In this document: one piece after another, positions 24,404 to 32,689 of the stretch
How positions within the stretch are numbered: the stretch's first letter is position 1
Layout of the letters: each line of letters begins with the position of its first letter
From: Chryseobacterium sp. BLS98
Lineage (GTDB): Bacteria > Bacteroidota > Bacteroidia > Flavobacteriales > Weeksellaceae
Reading direction: 5' to 3'
DNA length: 64,000 nucleotides
Assembly: GCF_001045445.1 (NCBI RefSeq)
Contig: NZ_LFNF01000002.1
Coordinates: 930,001-994,000, forward strand
Notes under the pieces: model-generated
The model's input: only the letters and a program-made list of their open reading frames with translations
Databases searched by the model: none
What the model was told of the DNA's origin: nothing
Position numbers and translations under genes: made by a program

Positions 24404-25840
24404 ATGAAATTAAGTTTAGCAATTGTAGCTTTAGCAATGGCAATTCCAGCCGTAAGCTATGCACAAGACTCAACAGCAGTTTCAAATGGAGAATATCCAA
24501 ACACATTTTCTTCTGGTTCTGCCAATGTGTCTCCGTTTACCAATCAGTCAAAAAGATTTAACGACTGGTCTATTTCAGCCGGTGCAGGTGTACCTTTGGT
24601 ACAATCCGCTGATTTAACGTCTATCAAGAATGGTAACGGTAAAAACCTTTTCGGATACTCTGCTTATGTAAGTATTGATAAAGCGATCACTCATGCGTTC
24701 GGTTTAAAATTACAATATGACAGAGGTGAAACGAGACAAGGATGGTTCAACACTAAAGATGCTGCTCCTGATGCAACAGCTGTAGGTGCAAGAACTCAGT
24801 ATGATGCGATCTCTTTATTAGGAGATATCAACTTCTCTAATTTATTGAGAAGAGTTGACAACCACTCTCCTTTCAGATGGGCACTTCACGGATATGCAGG
24901 TATAGGTACTATCGCTTACAGAGCTTATCAGAAAGATATCAACGGACAGAGACTAGCTACGGAAGTTAAACCTTTCAAACTAGGTTCAATGTTTATGCAG
25001 GCTGGTGCCGGTTTAAAATACAAAATCAACAGAAGACTAGATCTTGAAGGTAGATTAATGTATGTAGTAACAGGTGATGATGAGTTCGACGGTGGAGGCG
25101 ACAAATACAGTGCTATCAACAAACGTGAAGAGCAGGTATCTGACAACTTCTTCAATGCGACTTTAGGTCTTACATTAAAATTAGGAAAACACGAATCTCA
25201 CCTAATGTGGCATGACCCACTTCAGGAAATCTATTACAAGCTTGATGTTTTGGCTAACAAAAACCAGGATATTGAAGTATGTAAAAAAGGTGATGCTGAT
25301 AACGATGGAGTTTGTGACGATTGGGACAGACAGCTTGATACTCCTGCTGGTGCAAGAGTGGATGGTGCTGGTGTTGCTCTTGATACTGACCTTGACGGTG
25401 TAATTGACCTTTACGATAAGTGTGTAACCGTTCCTGGACCAGTTGAAAACAACGGATGTCCTACAACTACTGCAGGACCTGTAGTAGAAACGGAAACAAA
25501 GCTTGAAGGAATTGAGTTTGATTTAAATTCTGACAGAATTTTACCTTCAAACACTCCAATCCTGAATAACGCGGTTTCTTACATCAACTCTTCAAACGGA
25601 GCTTATAATGTAATCGGAGCTACAGATACAAGAGCTTCTGATGCTTATAACCAAAAACTATCTGAAAGAAGAGCGAATAGCGTTAAAAACTATCTGATCA
25701 AAAACGGAGTAGAATCTTCTAAATTAAACGCAATCGGTAGAGGTGAAAAAGACCTTAAATACCCTGAGTGTGAACCAGCTACTAAATGTCCTGAATGGAA
25801 AAACAGAGCTAACAGAAGAGTATATTTCGAAGCTAAATAA
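24404..25840 (+). CDS. OmpA family outer membrane protein (barrel, TSP3, peptidoglycan-binding domain)
   Basis: A 478-residue protein: signal peptide (MKLSLAIVALAMAIPAVSYAQ), beta-barrel domain (about 40-290), TSP3 calcium-binding segment (about 300-355) and a C-terminal OmpA-like domain (about 368-478). The last contains ATDTRASDAYNQKLSERRA, with the Asp and Arg that bind diaminopimelate, and ends with the ANRRVYFEAK strand. It likely tethers the outer membrane to peptidoglycan. It follows its shorter paralogue by 50 bases and is terminated by a strong hairpin. Confidence 0.93.
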   Translation: MKLSLAIVALAMAIPAVSYAQDSTAVSNGEYPNTFSSGSANVSPFTNQSKRFNDWSISAGAGVPLVQSADLTSIKNGNGKNLFGYSAYVSIDKAITHAFGLKLQYDRGETRQGWFNTKDAAPDATAVGARTQYDAISLLGDINFSNLLRRVDNHSPFRWALHGYAGIGTIAYRAYQKDINGQRLATEVKPFKLGSMFMQAGAGLKYKINRRLDLEGRLMYVVTGDDEFDGGGDKYSAINKREEQVSDNFFNATLGLTLKLGKHESHLMWHDPLQEIYYKLDVLANKNQDIEVCKKGDADNDGVCDDWDRQLDTPAGARVDGAGVALDTDLDGVIDLYDKCVTVPGPVENNGCPTTTAGPVVETETKLEGIEFDLNSDRILPSNTPILNNAVSYINSSNGAYNVIGATDTRASDAYNQKLSERRANSVKNYLIKNGVESSKLNAIGRGEKDLKYPECEPATKCPEWKNRANRRVYFEAK

Positions 25841-25862
25841 TAAACTTTTTAGTAAATATATC

Positions 25863-25889
25863 AAAGCCGTGCCTTGCACGGCTTTTTTT
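25863..25889 (+). terminator. Terminator after the ompA-like gene
   Basis: AAAGCCGTGC and GCACGGCTTT arms around a CTT loop, then a T run. Confidence 0.92.
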
Positions 25890-25917
25890 GTTGTAATACT
25901 TTTATTACTTTTACCTT

Positions 25918-27825
25918 ATGATTTCTCAGCAGGATTTTCAAAAACTGAAATATGATACCCTAAAATATTTTTGGGGGTATGATACATTCAGGGATTCCCA
26001 GGAAGAAATCATCGATGCCGTAATTAAGGAAAATGACTGTCTCGTCCTTCTGCCAACCGGTGCCGGGAAATCTCTTTGTTATCAGCTTCCGGCTTTACTG
26101 AAAGAAGGAACCTGTCTCGTTATTTCACCCCTTCTTGCCCTGATGAAAGACCAGGTAAGTCAGCTTAAGCTTCGTGGTATTGAAGCAGAATATCTTTCTT
26201 CCGAGCTTGACGAATATGATGCGGAAGCTATATACGACCGTTGCAAAGACGGACTTATCAAACTTCTGTATGTATCCCCTGAAAGATTAACTAACATGCA
26301 GTTTCTTCAGAATATTGAAGAAATTCAGCTGTCATTTATTGCTGTAGATGAAGCCCACTGTATTTCAGAATGGGGCCAGGACTTCCGGCCAAGTTATCAG
26401 AATATTAAAGACTTCAGAAAAAATCACCCTAAGATCCCTTGCCTTGCTTTAACAGCAACGGCAACTCCTAAAGTCCTTGAAGAAATTAAAAATAAACTGG
26501 AACTTAAAAAACCTTTTGTTTTTCAGAAAAGTTTTAAGAGAGAAAATATCAGGATCTTTACAGATGAAATTTCTGATAAATTCCAACGCGTCTTTGATAT
26601 TCTAAAACATAATAACGACTCGGGGATTGTTTATGTAAGAACCCGGAAAGATGCAGAAATGCTGGCGGAATTTCTTAACAAAAATCAGGTTAAAAATGTA
26701 GATTATTTCCACGCAGGATTAACCACAAAAGAAAAAAATACAAAACAGGCTATCTGGAATAAAAGTGACAACCATGTACTGATTTCAACCAATGCCTTCG
26801 GTATGGGAATAGACAAGGATAATGTCCGTTTTGTAATTCACTTCTCACCTGCCCCCTCCCTGGAAAATTATTACCAGGAGATAGGAAGAGCAGGAAGAGA
26901 CGGTAAAGACAGTTTTGCATTCCTGCTCTGGAACAGGCAGGAATTACTCAATTTTGACGAAATCCTAAAAAATCAGACTCCCAATAAAGCAGAATTTTTA
27001 AAGATTATCACTTACCTCTACTCTATTTTTCAGGTGGCGGAATACGAACTGCCGGAAAAAGTTTTCCAACTGAATATCCAGGGGATACAAAATTTTACCC
27101 GTCTCTCCAAAGCAAAGATCAGTAACGTCCTTAATTTTCTGCATAATCAGGAAATCATCTATCACAACGACAACAAAAGCCTGTCTTCGCTGCAACTTCT
27201 CTTTAATGCTGATGAAATAGGTCAGTTGCCACAGAAAGACGCTTATTTTATAGAGCTTTTGCTTCGTACGGTATCAGGTATTACTACCCATAAAGTGATG
27301 TTCAGTGAACAGCAAGTCAGCAATAAGCTTGGAGTAAGTGTTCCACTGATCAAAGAACGCCTTAAAGAACTCCAGCAAAAAAACTATCTGGAATATGTAG
27401 ACGGGGCTTTATCAAGCATCAAATTCCTGAGACCCCGTAATGAAAGAATAATCAATGGAGAGTACTGGAAGCTTTTTGAACATATCCAAAAAAATAAAAT
27501 TCAGAAGTGGGAAGAGATGAAATTTTTTATAGAAAATAATGATTACTGTAAAATGAAACTCATTCTTGCCTATTTCGGAGAAAAAAACACGAAAAACTGT
27601 GGCCAATGCTCAGTTTGTGAAAAGAACAAACAATCGATTTTCGGAAAGAATATTTCCCAGCAGATCATCAATCTGCTGGCTAAAAGACCTTCAACCATAG
27701 AAGATCTTTCGATCCAGCTCAATTATCATTCTAAAAATAACATTCTGGAAAACCTGATCTTTCTCTTAGATTCGGGAAAAGTGAAAATGCTGAACTTCAG
27801 AACTTATGCACTGAGTAATGAGTAA
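25918..27825 (+). CDS. recQ: RecQ-family ATP-dependent DNA helicase
   Basis: A 635-residue 3'-5' helicase. It has an F-x-x-x-Q-type N-terminal motif (FRDSQEEIID), Walker A LPTGAGKS, AVDEAHCISEWGQDFRP (DEAH box plus aromatic-rich loop), the helicase C motif QEIGRAGRDG, and an RQC zinc module with four Cys (CKMKLI, then CGQCSVC). No HRDC domain follows, so it is the shorter RecQ form. The last codons and the stop lie inside three tandem TGAGTAA heptamers that begin an intergenic repeat array, so the natural C-terminus (LSNE) may have been set by repeat insertion. There may be another RecQ elsewhere in the genome. Confidence 0.92.
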   Translation: MISQQDFQKLKYDTLKYFWGYDTFRDSQEEIIDAVIKENDCLVLLPTGAGKSLCYQLPALLKEGTCLVISPLLALMKDQVSQLKLRGIEAEYLSSELDEYDAEAIYDRCKDGLIKLLYVSPERLTNMQFLQNIEEIQLSFIAVDEAHCISEWGQDFRPSYQNIKDFRKNHPKIPCLALTATATPKVLEEIKNKLELKKPFVFQKSFKRENIRIFTDEISDKFQRVFDILKHNNDSGIVYVRTRKDAEMLAEFLNKNQVKNVDYFHAGLTTKEKNTKQAIWNKSDNHVLISTNAFGMGIDKDNVRFVIHFSPAPSLENYYQEIGRAGRDGKDSFAFLLWNRQELLNFDEILKNQTPNKAEFLKIITYLYSIFQVAEYELPEKVFQLNIQGIQNFTRLSKAKISNVLNFLHNQEIIYHNDNKSLSSLQLLFNADEIGQLPQKDAYFIELLLRTVSGITTHKVMFSEQQVSNKLGVSVPLIKERLKELQQKNYLEYVDGALSSIKFLRPRNERIINGEYWKLFEHIQKNKIQKWEEMKFFIENNDYCKMKLILAYFGEKNTKNCGQCSVCEKNKQSIFGKNISQQIINLLAKRPSTIEDLSIQLNYHSKNNILENLIFLLDSGKVKMLNFRTYALSNE

Positions 27826-27958
27826 TGAGTAATTGTCAATGGTGAATTTTGCTTTGCAAGTCAATAGTGAAATTCAAACATCAACCATCAACTTTTAACT
27901 CTCAAACCCTCAAATCCTCAAACTCATAAAACCAGCAGCACGAAACCTCAAACCCATA
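27812..27958 (+). repeat. Heptamer array A (recQ 3' end / recQ-fmt gap)
   Basis: The array opens with TGAGTAA three times (27812, 27819, 27826), then TTGTCAA and TGGTGAA, a module with the core GAATTTTGCT (27844-27853), then TCAATAG, TGAAATT, CAAACAT, CAACCAT, CAACTTT, TAACTCT and two CAAAYCCT octamers. The seven-base register is kept for most of its length. It overlaps the recQ stop. The core is the reverse complement of the core in arrays B and D. Confidence 0.75.
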
Positions 27959-27980
27959 CCCCGCTTACTCTAAAAACCCT

Positions 27981-27988
27981 TATCTTTG
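27981..27988 (+). promoter_or_regulatory. -7 promoter box for fmt
   Basis: TATCTTTG ends four bases before the ATG at 27993, so the mRNA is probably leaderless. Confidence 0.65.
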
Positions 27989-27992
27989 CACC

Positions 27993-28937
27993 ATGAAATC
28001 ATTGAAAGTCGTTTTTTTAGGAACTCCGGAGTTTGCCAAGACTTCTCTGGAGGCTATTCATCAATCCAATCATCAAGTCGTAGGCGTTGTAACTGTAGCA
28101 GATAAAGCCAGTGGGCGTGGTCAGAAAATCAGCCAGTCCCCGGTAAAGGTATATGCTTCGGAAAATAACATCCCGGTTTTTCAGCCTGAAAAGTTGAGAA
28201 ACCCTGAGTTTCTGGAAGAACTTAGAAAACTGGATGCCGATGTTTTTGTGGTGGTTGCCTTCAGAATGATGCCTAAGGTTCTTTTTGAAATGCCTAAAAT
28301 GGGAACTTTCAATCTTCATGCCTCGCTGCTTCCAGATTACAGAGGTGCGGCTCCTATTAATTATGCGGTTATTAACGGCGAAGAAAAAACCGGTGCTACT
28401 ACATTCTTCATCAATGAAAAAATAGATGAAGGCAATATTCTGCTTCAGGAAGAACTTGAAATTTTGCCGGATGAAAATGCAGGAAGCCTGCACGACAGAT
28501 TGATGGTAATGGGATCAAAACTGGTGGTAAAAACTCTTAACGGTCTAGCGAAAAACACCATTACAGAAAGACCTCAGCCTCATGTAGAGCATCCTAAAAA
28601 TGCCTATAAAATATTTAAGGAAGATACCAGAATCAACTGGAAGGCTCCTTCAAAAACCGTTCATCAGTTTATTCTCGGAATGTCACCCTATCCGGCTGCT
28701 TTCACGACTATAAAAATTGGAGATGAGGAAAAAGGATTAAAGATTTTCGCAGGAAAATTCGAAATTGCTGATCATGGAAAACCTTCCGGAACGTTGGATA
28801 TTTCTAAGAACGAATTCAAAATCTATACGGAAGATGGCTTCTATTTTCCACAGGAACTTCAGCTTGAGGGGAAAAAAAGAATGACAGTAAAAGATTTCCT
28901 GAACGGATTTAGAAATTTTGATGAGATTAGTTTGTAA
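27993..28937 (+). CDS. fmt: Methionyl-tRNA formyltransferase Fmt
   Basis: Fmt formylates initiator Met-tRNA using 10-formyltetrahydrofolate. The 314-residue protein has VVFLGTPEFAKTSLEAI at the N-terminus, the FNLHASLLPDYRGAAPINYA motif with catalytic-type Asn/His, GATTFFINEKIDEGNIL with the catalytic Asp region, and a C-terminal OB-like domain (about 205-314). Heptamer arrays flank the gene on both sides. Its -7 box abuts the start codon. Confidence 0.96.
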   Translation: MKSLKVVFLGTPEFAKTSLEAIHQSNHQVVGVVTVADKASGRGQKISQSPVKVYASENNIPVFQPEKLRNPEFLEELRKLDADVFVVVAFRMMPKVLFEMPKMGTFNLHASLLPDYRGAAPINYAVINGEEKTGATTFFINEKIDEGNILLQEELEILPDENAGSLHDRLMVMGSKLVVKTLNGLAKNTITERPQPHVEHPKNAYKIFKEDTRINWKAPSKTVHQFILGMSPYPAAFTTIKIGDEEKGLKIFAGKFEIADHGKPSGTLDISKNEFKIYTEDGFYFPQELQLEGKKRMTVKDFLNGFRNFDEISL

Positions 28938-29140
28938 TCAGGTTCGGGGTTTGTGAAACGGGGTTAATTGTTACAGGTTACCAGTTAAATTGCCGGTTAC
29001 GAGTTTGCAAGCTTAGTAAAAAGTCTCAAATCTGATGTCTGAAATCTGGTACCTAGCGTCTTGGTTCTTGACTCTTGGCTCTTGGTTCTAACAAATTCAC
29101 GATTCACCTGAGAAGCAAAATTCACTATTGACTTTCAACA
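28938..29140 (+). repeat. Heptamer array B (fmt / crp gap), best phase-locked copy
   Basis: TCT starts at 29024, 29031, 29038, 29045, 29059, 29066, 29073, 29080 and 29087, each seven bases apart, with CCT at 29052 filling the only gap. It is preceded by a GGTTAC/GAGTTTG-rich section (28940-29015) and followed by the module with the core AGCAAAATTC (29114-29123) and ATTGACT. The order of sections is the same as in array D. It fills the whole gap between two convergent genes. Confidence 0.85.
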
Positions 29141-29142
29141 CT

Positions 29143-29724
29143 TTATTCCCTGCTCACAATTTTCCTGCGGATCCTGCTGATAAACTCAGGCGTGACGCCC
29201 AGATAAGCAGCAATCTGTATATTGGTAAGCCGGTGAGCTGTTTTGGGATATTCTTTCAAAAAGTCCTGATAGCGCTCATCGGAAGGCTTGCTTAAATTAT
29301 CAATGATCCTTCGCTGCAGAGCAATGATCGACATCTGAAACTTCAACCTCATCAGGCTTTCAATTTCAGGCATTTCCCGGTAGAATTTTTCCTTATCTTC
29401 TTTTGAAATCAGAAGAATCTCACTGTCCTCAATAGCCTGAATATTGAGCTGAGAGGGAATCTGATTGATAAAGCTGTCAATATCCGAAACCCACCAGTCT
29501 TCCACTCCAAAATAAAGGATCTGCTCATCTGCATTTTTGTCTGTCCGGAAAACTTTAAAGCATCCGTTGAGTACAAATCCTTCAGCTTCACATATTTCTC
29601 CTTCTTTCAACAGAAAGTCTTTTTTCTTTAATTTCTTAATTTTAAAAGCGCTGCAATATTTTTCCAGCTTTTCATCTGAGATTTCAATATACTGCCTGAT
29701 GTGTTTTTTTAAAGACTCTGTCAT
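29143..29724 (-). CDS. Crp/Fnr family transcriptional regulator
   Basis: A 193-residue protein with a cyclic-nucleotide-binding-like beta-barrel (about 20-115: KKDFLLKEGEICEAEGFVLNG), a long dimerisation helix and a C-terminal helix-turn-helix with HRLTNIQIAAYLGVTPEFISR. It has no Fnr-type Cys cluster, and the cAMP-contact residues are not obvious, so the ligand is unknown. It stands alone. Array B fills the gap at its 3' end, and the ribBA terminator lies between it and ribBA. Confidence 0.9.
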   Translation of the reverse strand: MTESLKKHIRQYIEISDEKLEKYCSAFKIKKLKKKDFLLKEGEICEAEGFVLNGCFKVFRTDKNADEQILYFGVEDWWVSDIDSFINQIPSQLNIQAIEDSEILLISKEDKEKFYREMPEIESLMRLKFQMSIIALQRRIIDNLSKPSDERYQDFLKEYPKTAHRLTNIQIAAYLGVTPEFISRIRRKIVSRE

Positions 29725-29734
29725 GGTTTAAAAA

Positions 29735-29767
29735 TAAAAAAAGGTTTAGAAAAATCCTAAACCTTTT
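29735..29767 (-). terminator. Terminator of ribBA
   Basis: AAAAGGTTTAG and CTAAACCTTTT arms with a seven-base loop; the minus-strand reading continues into T-rich sequence downstream of ribBA. Confidence 0.85.
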
Positions 29768-29841
29768 ATATTGAAATTTATTTTAATCTTCGTTTTCTGA
29801 TAAAATTGATAGTGAAGTTAATTCATTGTTCACCATTCATC

Positions 29842-30963
29842 TTACAGCTGAACCAGTTCCGTAACTTCTACGTCATATCCGCCAACCTGTGGTTTGATAT
29901 TAGGGTTCTGTGTAATTACTTTAAATTTATTGATACCCAGATTTTTCAGGATCTGTGTTCCGATACCATAATCTCTGTAATTGTATGCTAAAGTTGGATG
30001 CTGTTCCTGTCCGTCCTGATAGTTCAGGAATTGCTGAAGTTTTCTCAGCGTATTTTCGGAATTGGAAACGTTATTGATGAAAATTACAGCTCCTTTTCCT
30101 GCTTCATTAATCATGTTGGTAACTTTTTCCAACAGAGGTTTTTCACCATTGTTTAATCTCGTCAATACATCAAAATAAGAATCTGAAGACTGAACTCTTA
30201 CCAAAACCGGCTCGTCAACAGTCCATGAACCTTTGGTCAGGGCAAAATGAATCTGATCATTTGAAGTTTCTCTGAAAGCAAAAAAGTCAAACTCACCATA
30301 AGCAGTTTTTACCTTTCTTTCTTCCAGTCTTTCAATAAGGTTTCCTTTTTTAAGCTGGTAATGAATCAGATCTTCGATAGAAACGATCTTCATATCATGT
30401 TTTTGGGCAAAAGCATGAAGTTCCGGCAAACGGGACATGCTGCCGTCCTCATTCATAATCTCACAGATCACTCCTCCTTCTTTTAAACCTGCCAGATTCG
30501 TAAGGTCAATCGCGGCTTCAGTATGTCCTGCTCTTTTTAAAACTCCCCCTTTTCTTGCACGAAGCGGGAAAATATGGCCGGGTCTCATGAAATCGGTCGG
30601 CTTGGATTTTTCATCCATCAAAGCTAAAATGGTTTTTGCCCTGTCGCTGGCAGAAATTCCGGTAGAAGTCCCGTTACCAAGAAGGTCCACCGAAACGGTA
30701 AAAGCCGTTTCCTTAGGATCACTGCTTCTGCTTACCATCACTTCAAGACCAAGCTCGTCGCATCTTTTTTCAGGAAGCGGCATACAGATCAGCCCTCTTC
30801 CGTGGAGTGCCATGAAATTGATAATTTCCGGCGTTGTCAATTCTGCAGCACAAAGAAAATCACCTTCGTTTTCTCTGTCTTCATCATCTACTACTATGAT
30901 TATTTTACCATTTTTAAGGTCTTCGATAGCCTCTGGAATAGTATTTAATTTAATATCAGACAT
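29842..30963 (-). CDS. ribB: 3,4-dihydroxy-2-butanone-4-phosphate synthase with degenerate GTP cyclohydrolase II domain
   Basis: A 373-residue RibBA-type fusion for riboflavin synthesis. The RibB half (1-205) is intact: VVDDEDRENEGD with the catalytic acidic loop, ASDRAKTI, FPLRARKGGVLKRAGHTEAA and GVICEIMN. It converts ribulose 5-phosphate to dihydroxybutanone phosphate. The RibA half (about 210-373) keeps the overall length and the C-terminal RDYGIGTQIL segment. However, the zinc site normally reading RVHSECxxGD...CDC is RVQSSDSYFDVLTRLNNG, with no Cys, and the EGRGIGL active-site segment is gone. GTP cyclohydrolase activity is therefore unlikely, and a separate RibA is expected elsewhere. 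It is monocistronic with a good promoter. Confidence 0.92.
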   Translation of the reverse strand: MSDIKLNTIPEAIEDLKNGKIIIVVDDEDRENEGDFLCAAELTTPEIINFMALHGRGLICMPLPEKRCDELGLEVMVSRSSDPKETAFTVSVDLLGNGTSTGISASDRAKTILALMDEKSKPTDFMRPGHIFPLRARKGGVLKRAGHTEAAIDLTNLAGLKEGGVICEIMNEDGSMSRLPELHAFAQKHDMKIVSIEDLIHYQLKKGNLIERLEERKVKTAYGEFDFFAFRETSNDQIHFALTKGSWTVDEPVLVRVQSSDSYFDVLTRLNNGEKPLLEKVTNMINEAGKGAVIFINNVSNSENTLRKLQQFLNYQDGQEQHPTLAYNYRDYGIGTQILKNLGINKFKVITQNPNIKPQVGGYDVEVTELVQL

Positions 30964-30981
30964 GTTTACTTTTTATTTGTG

Positions 30982-30989
30982 CAAAGATA
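30982..30989 (-). promoter_or_regulatory. -7 promoter box for ribBA
   Basis: TATCTTTG on the minus strand, with a TTG about 21 bases upstream; 18 bases from the ATG. Confidence 0.62.
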
Positions 30990-31030
30990 CTTATAAAAAT
31001 AGGCATCTGCCAATTAATATGAAGGGTTTG

Positions 31031-32035
31031 TTAGGCTTTGGATAAAGAGTTTACTGCATCCCTGAAAATCTCATAAGACCTTAATCTTTTCTGATGATCG
31101 TAGATATGTGAATTGATAATTAACTCGTCCACATTGAATTTTTCCTGGAAATCTTTCAGTTTTTCTTCTATTTCTGCCTGATCCCCGATCAGTGTGTATT
31201 TCAGTTTCTGAAGCACCATTGTTTTTTCCATGGGTGACCAGATATCATCCATATCGTCTACCGGCGGAGCAAAAGGTTTCCTGTCGTTTCTTATGATATT
31301 GATGAAAGCCTGAAACAAGGTGGTAGAAATCTTATGGGCCTCTTCTGAAGTTTCTGCTGCCACTCCGTTGACGCACGCCATCACATAAGGTTTATCCAGC
31401 TGTTCAGAAGGTTCAAAATGTTCTCTGTAAATGTTGAATGCCATTTCCATCTGCTCGGGAGCAAAATGCCCCGCAAAAGCATAAGGAAGCCCAAGTTCTG
31501 CAGCAAGCCAGGCGCTGTCTGTACTGGATCCCAGAATGTAAAGCGGAATATCCAGTCCTTCACCGGGAATGGCACGAACTAAGGCGTCAGAGTTTTCTTT
31601 CGAAAAATATTTCTGGAGTTCCAGGATCTGTCTCGGGAACTGCTGGTTGATGATGGCAGGATTTCTTCCCAAAGCCTGAGCTGTAAGCCCATCGGTTCCG
31701 GGAGCTCGTCCAAGGCCAAGATCTATTCTGCCGGGAAAAAGAGATTCCAGAGTTCCGAACTGTTCAGCAATAATCAGAGAACTGTGGTTGGGAAGCATGA
31801 TTCCACCGGAGCCTACTCTTATGGATTTTGTTCCGTTGGCAATAAAACCGATCAGAACTGTGGTGGCCGAGCTGGCAATACTTTCCATATTGTGATGCTC
31901 AGCAAGCCAGAATCTTTTATAATTTAAATGTTCAGTATGGTTGGCTAAAGACAAACTGTCCTGAAACGTATCATGAATGCTTTTTCCCTGCTTTACAGGA
32001 GCAAGATCAAGCACCGATATTTCAAAATTTTTCAT
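31031..32035 (-). CDS. LLM class flavin-dependent oxidoreductase
   Basis: A 334-residue bacterial-luciferase-like protein of the single-subunit type. Signatures include ISVLDLAPVKQG at the N-terminus, RFWLAEHHNMESIASSAT, IRVGSGGIMLPNHSSLIIAEQFGTL, and FPGRIDLGLGRAPGTD. These TIM-barrel enzymes use reduced FMN supplied by a reductase. The substrate cannot be inferred. It is monocistronic, between ribBA and an AT-rich gap. Confidence 0.92.
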   Translation of the reverse strand: MKNFEISVLDLAPVKQGKSIHDTFQDSLSLANHTEHLNYKRFWLAEHHNMESIASSATTVLIGFIANGTKSIRVGSGGIMLPNHSSLIIAEQFGTLESLFPGRIDLGLGRAPGTDGLTAQALGRNPAIINQQFPRQILELQKYFSKENSDALVRAIPGEGLDIPLYILGSSTDSAWLAAELGLPYAFAGHFAPEQMEMAFNIYREHFEPSEQLDKPYVMACVNGVAAETSEEAHKISTTLFQAFINIIRNDRKPFAPPVDDMDDIWSPMEKTMVLQKLKYTLIGDQAEIEEKLKDFQEKFNVDELIINSHIYDHQKRLRSYEIFRDAVNSLSKA

Positions 32036-32066
32036 ATAGTTAAATTTTAGGTCTCAAAAAACCAAA

Positions 32067-32074
32067 CAAATTTA
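32067..32074 (-). promoter_or_regulatory. -7 promoter box for the LLM oxidoreductase gene
   Basis: TAAATTTG on the minus strand, 31 bases from the ATG. Confidence 0.5.
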
Positions 32075-32257
32075 AACCTTATAAATTGCATTAGTTACTT
32101 TTTGTAATTGATAGGCTAGATTGAGGAGTTCAGGTAAAAACTATTGGAAATGATTTTTCATTCTACTGCTTTTCATTATATAGCTTTAAAGAATATTTCT
32201 TTATTTCTTATATTTGATCCGTTGAGACTATTTTAATCAAATCTTGATATTTTATAT

Positions 32258-32677
32258 ATGAATATTTTCAGATCTATTTTAAACAGTTTAAAATCAATTC
32301 CTAATGTAAAAATTGCCAAGCAAATAACAATGAGTGGTTTACACGAACAGCTTGTATTATTAAATGAGGATAAAACTGAGTTTGATTTCATTGGAATTAA
32401 TTCCAATAAAGATGATTGTCTTTACTTTAGAAAAGTGAGCAGCAATTTCAATATAGAATTTGAAGCAATAGGAAACAGTCAAATACTTTATTTTGAGAAG
32501 ATTAAAAACTTTGCAATAAGAAATAATTACAGCCACACAGAAGAAACCAATAATGGTATTCCTTATTTAATAGTCAAAACAAATACAAATACTGAGCAAA
32601 CTATACTGCTTGCAAGGCAAATTCAAAATGAAATTTTTGGAAATAATGAAAATACAGTATATGATATAGTTCCGTAA
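32258..32677 (+). CDS. Hypothetical protein
   Basis: A 139-residue soluble protein that I do not recognise. It has no signal peptide or membrane segment and is rich in Asn, Lys, Glu and Ile. A central stretch (EFDFIGINSNKDDCLYFRKV) followed by FEAIGNSQILYFEKIK looks like a mixed alpha/beta fold. The base composition is more AT-rich than its neighbours, which may point to later acquisition. It is flanked by an LLM enzyme and a helicase gene on the opposite strand, with no operon partner. Confidence 0.6.
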   Translation: MNIFRSILNSLKSIPNVKIAKQITMSGLHEQLVLLNEDKTEFDFIGINSNKDDCLYFRKVSSNFNIEFEAIGNSQILYFEKIKNFAIRNNYSHTEETNNGIPYLIVKTNTNTEQTILLARQIQNEIFGNNENTVYDIVP

Positions 32678-32689
32678 TTCTCAACAAAA

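Noticed and set aside
27812..29140. Reading the heptamer arrays as a CRISPR array
   Set aside because: Units are seven bases with only three fixed positions, there are no spacers of constant length and no cas genes.
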